A stretch of DNA of 64,000 nucleotides, taken from contig NC_072453.1 of NCBI RefSeq assembly GCF_027596085.1, positions 9,465,448 through 9,529,447 on the forward strand. Direction: 5' to 3'. Of this stretch, positions 25,801 to 36,700 are shown one piece after another (the stretch's first letter is position 1; each line of letters starts with the position of its first letter). The DNA is from Anoplopoma fimbria (lineage: Eukaryota; Chordata; Actinopteri; Perciformes; Anoplopomatidae). The position numbers and the translations under genes were made by a program. The notes beneath the pieces are model-generated. The model was given only the letters and a program-made list of their open reading frames with translations. It did no database searches and was not told the DNA's origin.

Positions 25801-27698
25801 TTAATATTATGTATTATATAAATAATATTATATATTTATTACTTTATTCTTCCTTTTTTTAATGTATTTTTTCATGCTTTTTATGTTGTCATTTCCCTGG
25901 ATGTTAATATTATTTATGTATTTTTTCATGCTTTTTAGGTTGTTATTTCCCCTGGATGTTAATATTACTTTATTCTTTTTTTTTATGTATTTTTCATGCT
26001 TTTTAGGTTGTTATTTCCCTGGATGTTAATATTACTTTATTCTTCCTTTTTTTTTTAATGTATTTTTTCATGCTTTTTAGGTTGTTATTGTTATTTCCCT
26101 GGATGTTAATATTACTTTATTCTTCCTTTTTTTAATGTATTTTTTCATGCTTTTTAGGTTGTTATTGTTATTTCCCTGGATGTTAATATTACTTTATTCT
26201 TCCTTTATTTTTTTTTTTAATGTATTTTTTAATGTATTTTTTTTCATGCTTTTTAGGTTGTTATTGTTATTTCCCTGGATGTTAATATTACTTTATTCTT
26301 CCTTTTTTTATGTATTTTTTCATGCTTTTTAGGTTGTTATTGTTATTTCCCTGGATATTAATATTATTTATTATATAAATAATATTATATATTTATTACT
26401 TTATTCTTCCTTTTTTTGTATTTTTTTATGTATTTTTTAATGCTTTTTTTCATGCTTTTTAGGTTGTTGTTATTTCCCTGGATGTTAATATTATTTATTA
26501 TTCCTATGTATTTTTTATTTGTTATTTTTCTTTCCTTTTTTTATTTTTTTTTATGTATTTTTTCATGCTTTTTAGGTTGTTTTTTCCCTGGATGTTAATA
26601 TTACTTTATTCTTTATTTTTTTTGTATTTTTTCATGCTTTTTAGGTTCCTGGATGTTAATATTACTTTATTCTTCCTTTTTTTATGTATTTTTTCATGCT
26701 TTTTAGGTTGTTATTGTTATTTCCCTGGATGTTAATATTACTTTATTCTTCCTTTTTTTATGTATTTTTTTATGCTTTTTTTTTAGGTTGTTATTGTTAT
26801 TTCCCTGGATGTTAATATTACTTTATTCTTCCTTTTTTTTATGTATTTTTTCATGCTTTTTAGGTTGTTATTGTTATTTCCCTGGATGTTAATATTACTT
26901 TATTCTTCCTTTTTTTATGTATTTTTTCATGCTTTTTAGGTTGTTATTGTTATTTCCCTGGATATTAATATTATTTATTATATAAATAATATTATATATT
27001 TATTACTTTATTCTTCCTTTTTTTATGTATTTTTTAATATATTTTTTCATGCTTTTTAGGTTGTTATTTCCCTTTTTATTTATTATATAAATAATATCAT
27101 ATATTTATTACTTTACTCTTCCTTTTTTATGTATTTTTTAATGCTTTTTAGGTTGTTATTTCCCTGGATGTTAACATTACTTTATTCTTCCTTTCTTTAT
27201 GTATTTTTAATGTATTTTTTCATGCTTTTTAGGTTGTCATTGTCATCATAGTGTATCAGAGAACAGAACCAGTGAGTGCATGTCATTGAGCCCATTAGGT
27301 GAGGCTCTCTGTGCCCACCTTGTCGGAGTCCAGGTCGGGGTCCTCCTGGCACAGCCGGAACAGGAACGACTTGGGGTCGCGGCAGAGCGTCTGCTTCGTC
27401 GTGATGAAGTACGTCCCGCCGACGTTCAGCCGAACCCAGCGCGAACCGGGCTTCTCCCCCGGTTCTGACGGGGAGCTCGGGCTGCTCCTCGCGGGGAACC
27501 CGAACACCGAGCGCCCTCCTCCTCCTCCTCCCCCCCGCCGCTGCCGCTCGACACCCCGCCGGGGCTGAGCTGTGCGCTCCGCGGAGGCACCATGAGGGTG
27601 GGCGAAGCGAGGCGCAGAGAGCCGCGAACATCGCGGTGGTGCTCCGGCTGCTCGATGGTGCTGGTGCCGCTCGGCTCCACCGCATGCAGTTCAGCCAT
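19832..27698 (-). CDS. kctd2: BTB/KCTD adaptor KCTD2, six coding exons, apparent frame break in exon 1
   Basis: BTB-domain adaptor that in its family (KCTD2/5/17) forms pentamers and acts as a cullin-3 ubiquitin ligase substrate receptor. Minus-strand coding exons: 27319-27698, 22133-22241, 21946-22037, 21740-21835, 20699-20824, 19832-19861. All have GT-AG borders and compatible phases. The BTB starts [18 protein letters not shown]; later exons give [57 protein letters not shown] and the end ILQERGSRM, all close to human KCTD2. [17 protein letters not shown] distinguishes it from KCTD5. The start MAEL at 27698 also matches human. However, the MAEL frame and the BTB frame differ by one base across a glycine/G-rich run (7 Cs on the plus strand at 27530-27536). 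The corrected length would be about 277 residues. Intron 1 contains a 2.9-kb minisatellite. Confidence 0.92.
23839..24361. repeat. Left inverted-repeat arm, outer non-tandem part
   Basis: The stretch from ATTACGATGCCTAAATG through AACCAGCCTCACACTCTCCC to AGAGGTAAAGAAGGGTCCCT is found reverse-complemented at 29372-29858. The 24190-24365 part appears essentially identical to the complement of 29358-29535, apart from poly-A/T length changes. Confidence 0.85.
24362..27235 (+). repeat. Minisatellite array, 70-77-bp unit with higher-order AT spacer (left arm)
   Basis: About 38 units of a sequence holding CCCTGGATGTTAATATTACT, TTATTCTTCC, TATGTATTTTTTCATGC and TTTTTAGGTTGTTATTG. Units with and without TGTTATT give 77- and 70-bp periods. 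Every 380-610 bases a unit carries an AT-rich insert (TATTATATAAATAATATTAT) at about 24530, 24910, 25330, 25800, 26357 and 26962, marking a higher-order repeat. Small open frames here ([18 protein letters not shown]) are repeat translations. Confidence 0.92.
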
Positions 27699-28080
27699 TT
27701 TATTTTTTTTCTCTCCCTTTGTCTGTCTTTGTCTGTTAATAAAAACACACAACTGCACGGTTATCTGTCGACACTCTGCAGGGAAACACACTTTCTCGCC
27801 GATTTGTAAACAGAGCGCGGATCTTTTTCCTCCGACGCGGCAGCGGCACGCGTCAGGGCGTAGCTGCTCCGCCTGCACCGCCTCCGAGCTGCTCCGGCCG
27901 CCGACGATTACGACGCGGATACGACCCCTAAAGTCTGCACGGTGGAAGCAGCATCGCGTTTACTCGTTTCCTCGCCGGATAAATTGCTCATTCTCGTCTG
28001 TTCAAACGTTAATCAGAGGGGGGGTAAAAAAGGGCACTACTTCCGGGTTGTAACGTGATTACTGTTTACTTCCGCCGTGT
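27280..28080 (-). promoter_or_regulatory. CpG island / promoter and first exon of kctd2
   Basis: GC- and CpG-rich sequence spans kctd2 exon 1 and about 380 bases upstream of its ATG, between two AT-rich repeat arms. It includes CGACGCGGCAGCGGCACGCG near 27835. No TATA box was identified; the exact start site is unknown. Confidence 0.65.
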
Positions 28081-28194
28081 CGACGTTTTTCAAAATAAAA
28101 GCAAACGCGGTTATATTTCGTTGGTGGGATTTTATCTTCTCAGGGAGGCTATATATTTTATTTTATTTTTTTTATATATATATATATATATGGA

Positions 28195-29371
28195 TTTATT
28201 ATTTATATAATAAATAAAAAGGGAAATAACAACCTAAAAAGCATGAAAAAATACATTAAAAAAGGAAGAAAAAAGTAATAAATATATAATATTATTTATA
28301 TAATAAATAATATTAATATCCAGGGAAATAACAATAACAACCTAAAAAGCATGAAAAAATACATTAAAAAAGGAAGAATAAAGTAATATTAACATCCAGG
28401 GAAATAACAATAACAACCTAAAAAGCATGAACAAATACATTAAAAAAAGGAAGAATAAAGTAATATTAACATCCAGGGAAATAACAATAACAACCTAAAA
28501 AGCAAAAAGGAAAAATATTACATTAAAAAATACATTAAAAAAAGGAAGAATAAAGTAATATTAACATCCAGGGAAATAACAATAACAACCTAAAAAGCAT
28601 GAAAAAAATACATAAAAAAAGGAAGAATAAAGTAATATTAACATCCAGGGAAATAACAATAACAACCTAAAAAGCATGAAAAAATACATTAAAAAAGGAA
28701 GAATAAAGTAATATTAACATCCAGGGAAATAACAATAACAGCCTAAAAAGCATGAAAAAATACATAAAAAAAGGAAGAATAAAGTAATATTAACATCCAG
28801 GGAAATAACCTAAAAAGCATGAAAAAATACATTAAAAAAAGGAAGAATAAAGTAATAAATAAATAATATTATTTATAAATAAATAATATTAATATCCAGG
28901 GAAATAACAATAACAACCTAAAAATACATTAAAAAATACATTAAAAAAAAGGAAGAATAAAGTAATATTAACATCCAGGGAAATAACAACCTAAAAAGCA
29001 TGAAGAAATACATAAAAAAAGGAAGAATAAAGTAATATTAACATCCAGGGAAATAACAACCTAAAAAGCATGAAAAAATACATAAAGTAATATTAACATC
29101 CAGGGAAATGACAACATAAAAAGCATGAAAAAATACATTAAAAAAAGGAAGAATAAAGTAATAAATATATAATATTATTTATATAATACATAATATTAAT
29201 ATCCAGGGAAATAACAATAACAACCTAAAAAGCATGAAAAAATACATTTAAAAAAAAAAAAAGGAAGAGTAAAGTAATATTAACATCCAGGGAAATGACA
29301 ATAACAACCTAAAAAGCATGAAAAAATACATAAAAAAAGGAAGAATAAAGTAATATTAACATCCAGGGACC
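28195..29371 (-). repeat. Minisatellite array, inverted copy (right arm)
   Basis: Reverse complement of the 24362-27235 array: GGAAGAATAAAGTAATATTA, ACATCCAGGGAAATAACAA and CAACCTAAAAAGCATGAAAA repeat about 15 times. AT inserts recur at about 28274, 28850 and 29157. The array is about 1.2 kb, against 2.9 kb in the left arm. Confidence 0.92.
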
Positions 29372-29858
29372 CTTCTTTACCTCTATTGTGATGTTTTTAG
29401 TTGTTTATTATTTTTATTAAGTCAAACACAGATAAGGGAGAGTGTGAGGCTGGTTATGGGTTTCCTTTTTTATATACAGTATTTTGAATTGAATATGAAA
29501 ATAAATAACTACAAGAATAAGTTGAGTTAATTGTAAATAAATATATTTTATATTTATTTTTTTTTTTAATCTGCAATATTCAAGAAAAAATGGGATTAAC
29601 TTTAAATAATAAAAACAGCTGCTTTATTTTTGCCTATATATATATATATTTTTTTTAAATCTACTGTATTTTTTTGAAAAGATAATAAATACATTTTAAT
29701 AAATAAAAAAACAGAAACAAATGTACAAAGAAAATAACAGATAGGAGTAATTGAATATGAAAATAAATAACTACAAGAATAAGTAGAGTTCATTCTCATA
29801 TAGATACATTTTATACAAAATCAGTTTTTAAATAGATACATTTAGGCATCGTAATGCC
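29372..29858 (-). repeat. Right inverted-repeat arm, outer part
   Basis: Reverse complement of 23839-24361, from AGGGACCCTTCTTTACCTCT to CATTTAGGCATCGTAAT. TA-dinucleotide and poly-T runs differ in length between the arms. Confidence 0.85.
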
Positions 29859-29899
29859 TATATATATATATATATATATATATATCTTTTTTTTTTTTT

Positions 29900-30240
29900 T
29901 TTTTTTTAAATATACTGTATTTTTTGAAGGATTCAACAGTGAAAATATAATAAATACATCTGTAATAAATTAAAAAACAGAAACAAATGTACAAAGAAAA
30001 TAACAGATAGGGGAGTAATTGAATATGAAAATAAATAACTACAAGTCCAAACTTTTGACTGGTACTGTATATAAAAAAGTAAACCCATAACCAGCCTCAC
30101 ACTCTCCCTTATCTACACCATATACCATTTCATATGTGTTCCTTCATAGTTTGGATGTCTTCAATATTAATCTACAATGTAGAAAAAAATAAAAAAATAA
30201 AATAAAGAAAAACCATTGAATGAGAAGGTGTGTCCAAAGA
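29900..30240. repeat. Second partial copy of the arm sequence plus a dispersed repeat end
   Basis: Sequence from about 29900 to 30113 repeats, in the same orientation as the right arm, ACAGTGAAAATATAATAAAT, AACAGAAACAAATGTACAAA and AACCAGCCTCACACTCTCCC. It is interrupted by the fish repeat phrase TCCAAACTTTTGACTGGTAC and followed by CATTGAATGAGAAGGTGTGT (about 30215-30240), an end of the same repeat family. Confidence 0.6.
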
Positions 30241-30379
30241 ACAATATTTGAAACACATTTATACATTAATAAACACAAACTGTATAATAAAAAAAATGTG
30301 CAAAACATTAACAGTTACATAAGAAACGAATGCACTGGATATTATTTTCTGCTGCTAACTACAGGTGCAGTACCACCGT

Positions 30380-30513
30380 TAACCTGTGGAGGGCGGTGTG
30401 GCGCCATCGCTGCATGCATTACAGCAGCAGAAGAAGAAGAGTTTGACTATCTGAAGGCGCGTTCTCTCTGCTCCAGTGTTTGTTGTTGTTATTGAACCAG
30501 ACTCCACTGACAG
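30380..30513 (+). promoter_or_regulatory. tubgcp2 promoter / noncoding first exon
   Basis: A moderately CpG-rich stretch (GGGCGGTGTGGCGCC, AAGGCGCGTTCTCTCTG) ends in a plausible donor (CTGACAG|GTACTG, exon end 30513). The next exon begins at 30710 after TTTCTGCAG and carries the ATG 8 nt in. The transcription start is not determined. Confidence 0.55.
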
Positions 30514-30717
30514 GTACTGTGCATTACACCTGTAATAAGGCTTATTATCACTGAGTTACGTTGTTATAACGGTTTGGTAATATTACATGTGTTATTTTAG
30601 ATAAGATAGCTGCGCAGTTAGCATCCTGTTTTAGCCAGTGAGCTAGCTAGCATCGGTGCAGGAGACTGTGCATGCATGCATGCAATTCATTATTGTCATT
30701 TTTCTGCAGCCTGAGCC

Positions 30718-33700
30718 ATGAGTGAGTTCAGGATCCACCACGACGTGAACGAGCTGCTCAGCCTGCTTCATGTGCGGGGAGGTGATGGAGCAGAGGGCTA
30801 CATAGACCTGCTGCAGAAACACAGGACTCCCTATGTGACCACCACAGTGTCTGCCCACAGTGCCAAGGTGGGTGTGACTCAATAAGACATGTTTTAATAC
30901 AACTTTCAGGGCACAGAAAAGTCCTGGAACATTATCAGAATGTCCTGAAGGTGATGAGGTGTCATGGGAGGATGATATTGTGACATTTTTGCAGGTATGA
31001 TTAGTGAACAACTTGTTTTTGTTGCCAGATATGCATGCAACAACTGGTAGGAGAAATGAGGGCTGTGTTTGGTTTGATTAAGTACTTTACTTGTCCCAGC
31101 AGGAATTTGTAATGTTACAGTAGCTGAGAGCTAAAAAGAGAAAGATATTGTGCAAAAAAAACCAATTGGACCTGAGTTATAAGTGCATACTTTGTCGTTC
31201 ATCGTCATATATGTGAGATTTTTTTTTCAGTGCAAGTTCTGCTATAAATAATAACTTTTAAAAGAGGAATGAGGAGAAAATTATAATGGGAAACCTGCAG
31301 TAGTTGGAGTCCAGAGTCCTTTATTATGCATATTTACATATGTGCATGTAATGGTTGTGACACAGTTTTATTATAGAAATATAAGTATATCATTTTGTTG
31401 AAGAACCTTATTGAAATGCGTAGAGGTCCAAACATCCTCAATGTTTGTTTTATCAGTATCAATACAATTTTGAGATTTCTTTTTTTTTTTTTTCTTAGAA
31501 ATATATTATTGTTGAAATATGTTTTTGAAAATGATTTATCTCAATACATCATTTATTTAAATATAATTTAAATATAAAACAGCCAGTAGGAAGTAAAGGC
31601 TGATTTTACAGGAAGAACGGATACAGAGTTTAAATCAGGTTTGAAAGAAGCATATTACTATGAAAATGATTTGTCAAACTCCATGCGGAAACAAATGTGT
31701 TGCAAACTGGATATTCTCTCTTGATATTGTCTGTTACGTCATTTCCAGGTTAAATTAGCAGAGTTCTCTAAAACCCCCGAGGACTTCTTGAGGAAGTACG
31801 AGGAGCTAAAGTCCAAAAATGTTCGAAACCTGGACCCTCTGCTTTATCTGCTCTCCAAACTCTGCGAGGATAAAGAGGTAATACAGCGTTAATAAGCAGC
31901 TTGTTATATGGTTTTGTTTGTTATTACTTCAGATTAAATTATTTCACCCTTTTGGTGTTTCAGATTTAAAAGGATTATGATGTAAAGAATGAATCCCGTG
32001 TTTTCATATGATTGTCTTGCAACTCTCAACAATATTAAACCTTAATAGTTAACCTTTCTTATCACACCATCTCACAGTTTTGTCTTGATTCTTTTTTTTT
32101 TTTTTTTTTTAAAAGACACTCCAGTTTCTGCAGCAAAACGCCAAAGAGAGGTCGGAGTCATCAGCGAACACGACGTCCACCACAACTACCAGTTACAGTC
32201 TGCCTCAGACCAGCACCAAGATGTCCATGCAGGAGCTGGATGAGCTGCGGAAGAAGCTCGGCAACGTTACGGCCGGCTCCAACGCTCCTCTGGTGAGCAT
32301 TCCTTACTCCGATGCAGCAGTTTGACCCGTAAAGCTGGAAGACAGGTCATTTCACAACGAACATGACGGAAACTAAAACCAAAACAATGATCAGACAGAG
32401 GAGAAAAGGCTCTGTGAAGGGAACTGCAATTCCGATTCATTTTTATTTGCGCAGCCCGACATCACAAATCACAAATTTGCCTCAGAGGGTTTTACAATCT
32501 TTACAATAGGGCTTGGGGGGGGGAAAAATCAATAGAGCATAGTATCGCGGTAGAACGTCTAAGTTAAATCTCATGTGTCTTCGTGGTTTTGTCTTCAGCC
32601 CGCTGAGGTCACACGGAAGATGCTGAGGGACAAACACAACAAGAAGAACCCGACGCAGCCCAACCCCGTGTTCCCTAACTGGGTTTATGACCGCCCCGCT
32701 CTCATCGGAGACTTCATCACCAGCCCGACTCCTCCAGGAGATCCAGCAGCAGCAGCCATCGGTAAAACAGCTTAAAATTCACGTCTGCTGCAAGACACCA
32801 GCTCAGTGTATTCTGTTAATACTGGATAAAGAACTAGGTCAAAACCAGTGTTTGTATTAGATTTTCTCGTTGGTTTTAATAATTCTGTCATAATCTGTTA
32901 TTACCCATCATTGTCATTTGTTATTTATTATGAGACATAGGCTAAAGGCACATGCATGCAGCGCTCGCTGTCCTGTGTGTGTTTTTTTAACTAGGCATTT
33001 ATAAGGGCCTTAATAGAAAAGATGAACAGAAACATGTCACCAACCGTGCGGCTACTTTTCATGTCAACACAAGGAGGCGACCTCCGGTTCTGAAAAGTAA
33101 AGCCAATGCTTCATGTCTTAAAGCTGTATTCTCTCTACTGTCCATCAGGGGGCGACTCCTCTGCTTGTATAGAAGTCTATGAGAAAATGACTCTACTTCT
33201 CTCTTGATTTATTCCCTCAGTAAACATTGTAAACATGAGTTTATGGTCTCAATCTCTAGTTTCAAGTCTTCTTCAATACAGCATGATGATCATTTAGTAA
33301 ATTATGGTGCATTTAGAGTCAAATAGACCATAAAGCAGGGTATGCTTTAGGGCGGGGCTACACAGTAATTGACAGGTCGACACCAGACACGTATATGGTG
33401 TCTATAGGTCACTCTTCCGCAGTCCAAATATTGTCACTTCCTGTTCACTGGTTGCAAACGCCCCTGTGTGTTGTTCAGGAACCATGCCGCTGCCGGCGCA
33501 GGAGCAAGCTCTGGTGGAGGATCTGCTGTTTGTCCTGGTTGGAGTCGACGGACGAGACATCACCGCTCAGCCCGTTCTGGGGAGACAGAACCGCTCCTTC
33601 ATCGTGGACTCGACGCTGGACATGTCCATCAAAGAGCTGGTCAACAGAATACTACCAGTGGCGTCGTATTACTCCACTATAACACGGTAAGAACGTGACA

Positions 33701-36700
33701 GTGCCGTTCACATGCATTCATAACTGAGGACAGATTAGATGAGTGGTGTTGTTTTTTTCCCTCAGCTTCATTGAGGAGAAGTCGTCCTTTGAGTACGGAC
33801 AGGTGAACCACGCGCTGACGGCGGCCATGAGGACCCTGATGAAGGAGTACCTGATCCTAGTCACTCAGCTGGAGCACCTCCAGCGGCAGGGTCTGCTGTC
33901 CCTGCAGAAGCTTTGGTTTTACATCCAGCCCACCATGAGGACCATGGAGATCCTGGCCTCCATCGGTAAGAGTCTGGAGAACATGGGTTTTATGTCTTTG
34001 GCATTTTCTTTCCAGACTGTTTCGAAGCGGCTGCGTCTTCGGACCAAAGAATGTTAGTTTTCCTGCTATTTGCATTCTTGCACACTTCATTTGAGACTTT
34101 TGATATCGCAAATAATAAATGGAGAAGTGACACATGGACCAGCTCAAACACAAGAACAACATCTAAGGACAGTTGTCCTTGAACTTAGGTGCTTCTTCAG
34201 GTGAACACCAGCTGCTCATTTTAACCACTAGAGGGCGCTTGAACCCGGTTTCTAGAGAAATATACAGCAGATTGAGTCAACAACCAAAGGCACATGTTTT
34301 TTCAATTTGACATCAATAAATACATAATAGGAAATCTATACATCCTCTGAATGCCCTCAGTCTGTAGTTTGTGGTTGTAAACTTTCATGATCCTGATTCC
34401 TGCAGCTCTCTATTTTCCAGAAGATGACTGCACTAATCAAACTGTTGCTATTTGATTGTTTTATCTTTTATCTTTAGATACCTAGCGCTATTTTGAAAGT
34501 AAAAATAACATTTATCCACTAATTCCTCAGCGTCCTCGGTGGACAAAGGAGAGTGCATGGGCGGCTCGACGCTGAGTCTTCTTCACGATCGAACCTTCAA
34601 CTACACCGGCGACAGCCAGGCTCAGGAGCTGTGCCTCTACCTCACCAAAGCAGCTAGCGTCCCGTACTTTGAGATCCTGGAGAAGTGGATCTACAGGGGC
34701 ATCATCAAGGATCCGTACAGGCACGGCTCTAAACCCACGCTAAGAATGAACAAAACATAACTTATGCCTCTGTGTCTGCTCTGTGTTTTAATCTGACTGT
34801 GTCCTCTTAGTGAGTTCATGGTGGAGGAGCACGAGCTGCAGAAAGAGAAGATTCAGGAGGACTACAACGACAAGTACTGGGACCAGAGGTACACCATCGT
34901 ACAACACCGGATTCCCTCCTTTCTACAGAAAATGGCAGACAAAATATTAAGCACAGGTAAAAAGAAATACAACATTATAAGAGCCTTTCTTAGAAAATAG
35001 GTTTTAATCCCCTTCCTCATTTCGTAGGGAAATACCTCAATGTGGTGCGTGAGTGCGGCCGCGATGTGACGTGTCCCGATGCCAGAGAGGTCCTGTACAC
35101 CCTGAAGGAGAGGGCTTATGTGGAGCAGATAGAGAAGGCTTACAACTACGCCAGCAAAGTCCTGCTGGCCTTCCTCATGGAGGAGAAGGAGCTGGTTTCA
35201 CGCTTGAGGTAACTGGTTTAAGGAAGGCTTGGTAATCTAGAGTAACGAGCAAGAGCACGCTCGATTTTTAAAACTATTCAACATTAAAAAAAACAGCCCA
35301 TTGTTGCTTAATCTTTTCTAATGAAAATAGCAGCACTTAATTTGGAGTTACAGGAAAGATATCAGAGAGAGGATGAGACAAGACAGGATCAGCGTCATTG
35401 AAAAGCCATTTATATCTCATAATAATAGTCTATGTTTAAGTCTAAGTTTAAGCTACTTACATTTAACCCCAGGGCAGTTTACATTCAGAAAAAAGCAAGC
35501 ATAAATAAACATTAATTAAAAGCTTGGAGTGCGGGACTTTGATATAAAATCTAAACTAAAATTCAAGTCCTTTTCAAAAGAGACAAAAGCTCTGCACTCC
35601 AGTTGAAGTCCAGATTAAATACAGAAATGGACTCTGTGTTAAAAGTTTCTCCTCTAACTTGTGGAGGCTTGCATTTGTATGTATTGATTTTTTGATATAC
35701 CAATAAAACTGCCTGTGTTTGTTGTCATTTAGATCCATCAAACACTACTTCCTGATGGACAAAGGTGATTTCTTCGTGCACTTCATGGACCTGACGGAGG
35801 AAGAGCTGAAGAAGCCGGTGGACGATATCGTTCCTCCCAGACTGGAAGCCCTGCTGGAGCTGGCTCTGAGGATGAGCACCGCCAACACGGACCCCTTCAA
35901 AGACGACCTCAAGGTGGGAGGAAGAGAGACCGTAGTGCTCGGATTAATAAACTTATGTACACTAAAACTGCCCGAGTTAGACAGACCGGTGCATGAATAT
36001 GAATCTGTGGTGCTGTTTGACCTGTTAGTTTAATGACGGTAGAGACACTAAAGCTTGTTTTTTTGAAAAAATCATTAAAATGGTTACCAACTAAAATGGT
36101 TACCAACTAAATACCTCAATAACAATATTCCAATGATATAGTAGGGTTATTACCTTATTATTACGTTATTTTAATTCGTTTATATTTACTTTATTTTTCT
36201 GTATTTCCTGTAGAAAATTAAATAAATAAACTGTTCAAAAAAAATAATAAAATAAAATATATTGAAGACCATGTGTCCAATTACAAAATATTATTTTATT
36301 ATATTATTATATTATATATTATATTATATTATAATAAAAATGTTTATATTAGTAATGCCGCCTTCAAAGCCAGGAAGGGACAACACTTATGTCAAATTAT
36401 GATATCCAAAATCTATGATGATATCTAGTCTCATAACACCATATCAATATAATATCAATATATTGTCCGGCCCTACTACAGAGTCTACAGAGCCTTTTAG
36501 CGTCTTGTTTCCAGCCCCAAACTGTTTTGATTTTGCCGAAACCCATAATATTAGCAGTAAAACACTAAGAGATGAAGAGTTGCAGGATTCAAAACAAAAA
36601 CGGAACAACCATCCGTTCCTTCATCGTATACTGACACTGATCCAGTAACTGACTGATCTCATGATTCATGAGTCACGCTGTCTCACACTTCATATCGTCT

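Larger units (their letters stand above)
22242..27318 (-). other. kctd2 intron 1
   Basis: A 5.1-kb intron. The 3' part (22242-23838) is unique sequence plus a SINE-like fragment near 22850-22920 (ACCAGGGATCAAACTGCCAA). The rest is the left arm of the inverted repeat, mostly minisatellite. Confidence 0.8.

Noticed and set aside
25041..26735. Several 60-residue hydrophobic frames ([17 protein letters not shown])
   Set aside because: They are translations of the minisatellite unit and repeat with it; not membrane proteins.
19832..27698. Assignment as kctd5 or kctd17
   Set aside because: [20 protein letters not shown] and [11 protein letters not shown] match KCTD2; the remembered KCTD5 sequence differs in these stretches.
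27197..27748. 183-codon frame overlapping kctd2 exon 1 in a third frame
   Set aside because: It has no KCTD similarity and runs on into the intron; the BTB domain is in another frame. It reflects high GC, not a second protein.
24362..29371. CRISPR-like regular repeat pattern
   Set aside because: Units are contiguous with no unique spacers, in a vertebrate intron; a minisatellite explains it.
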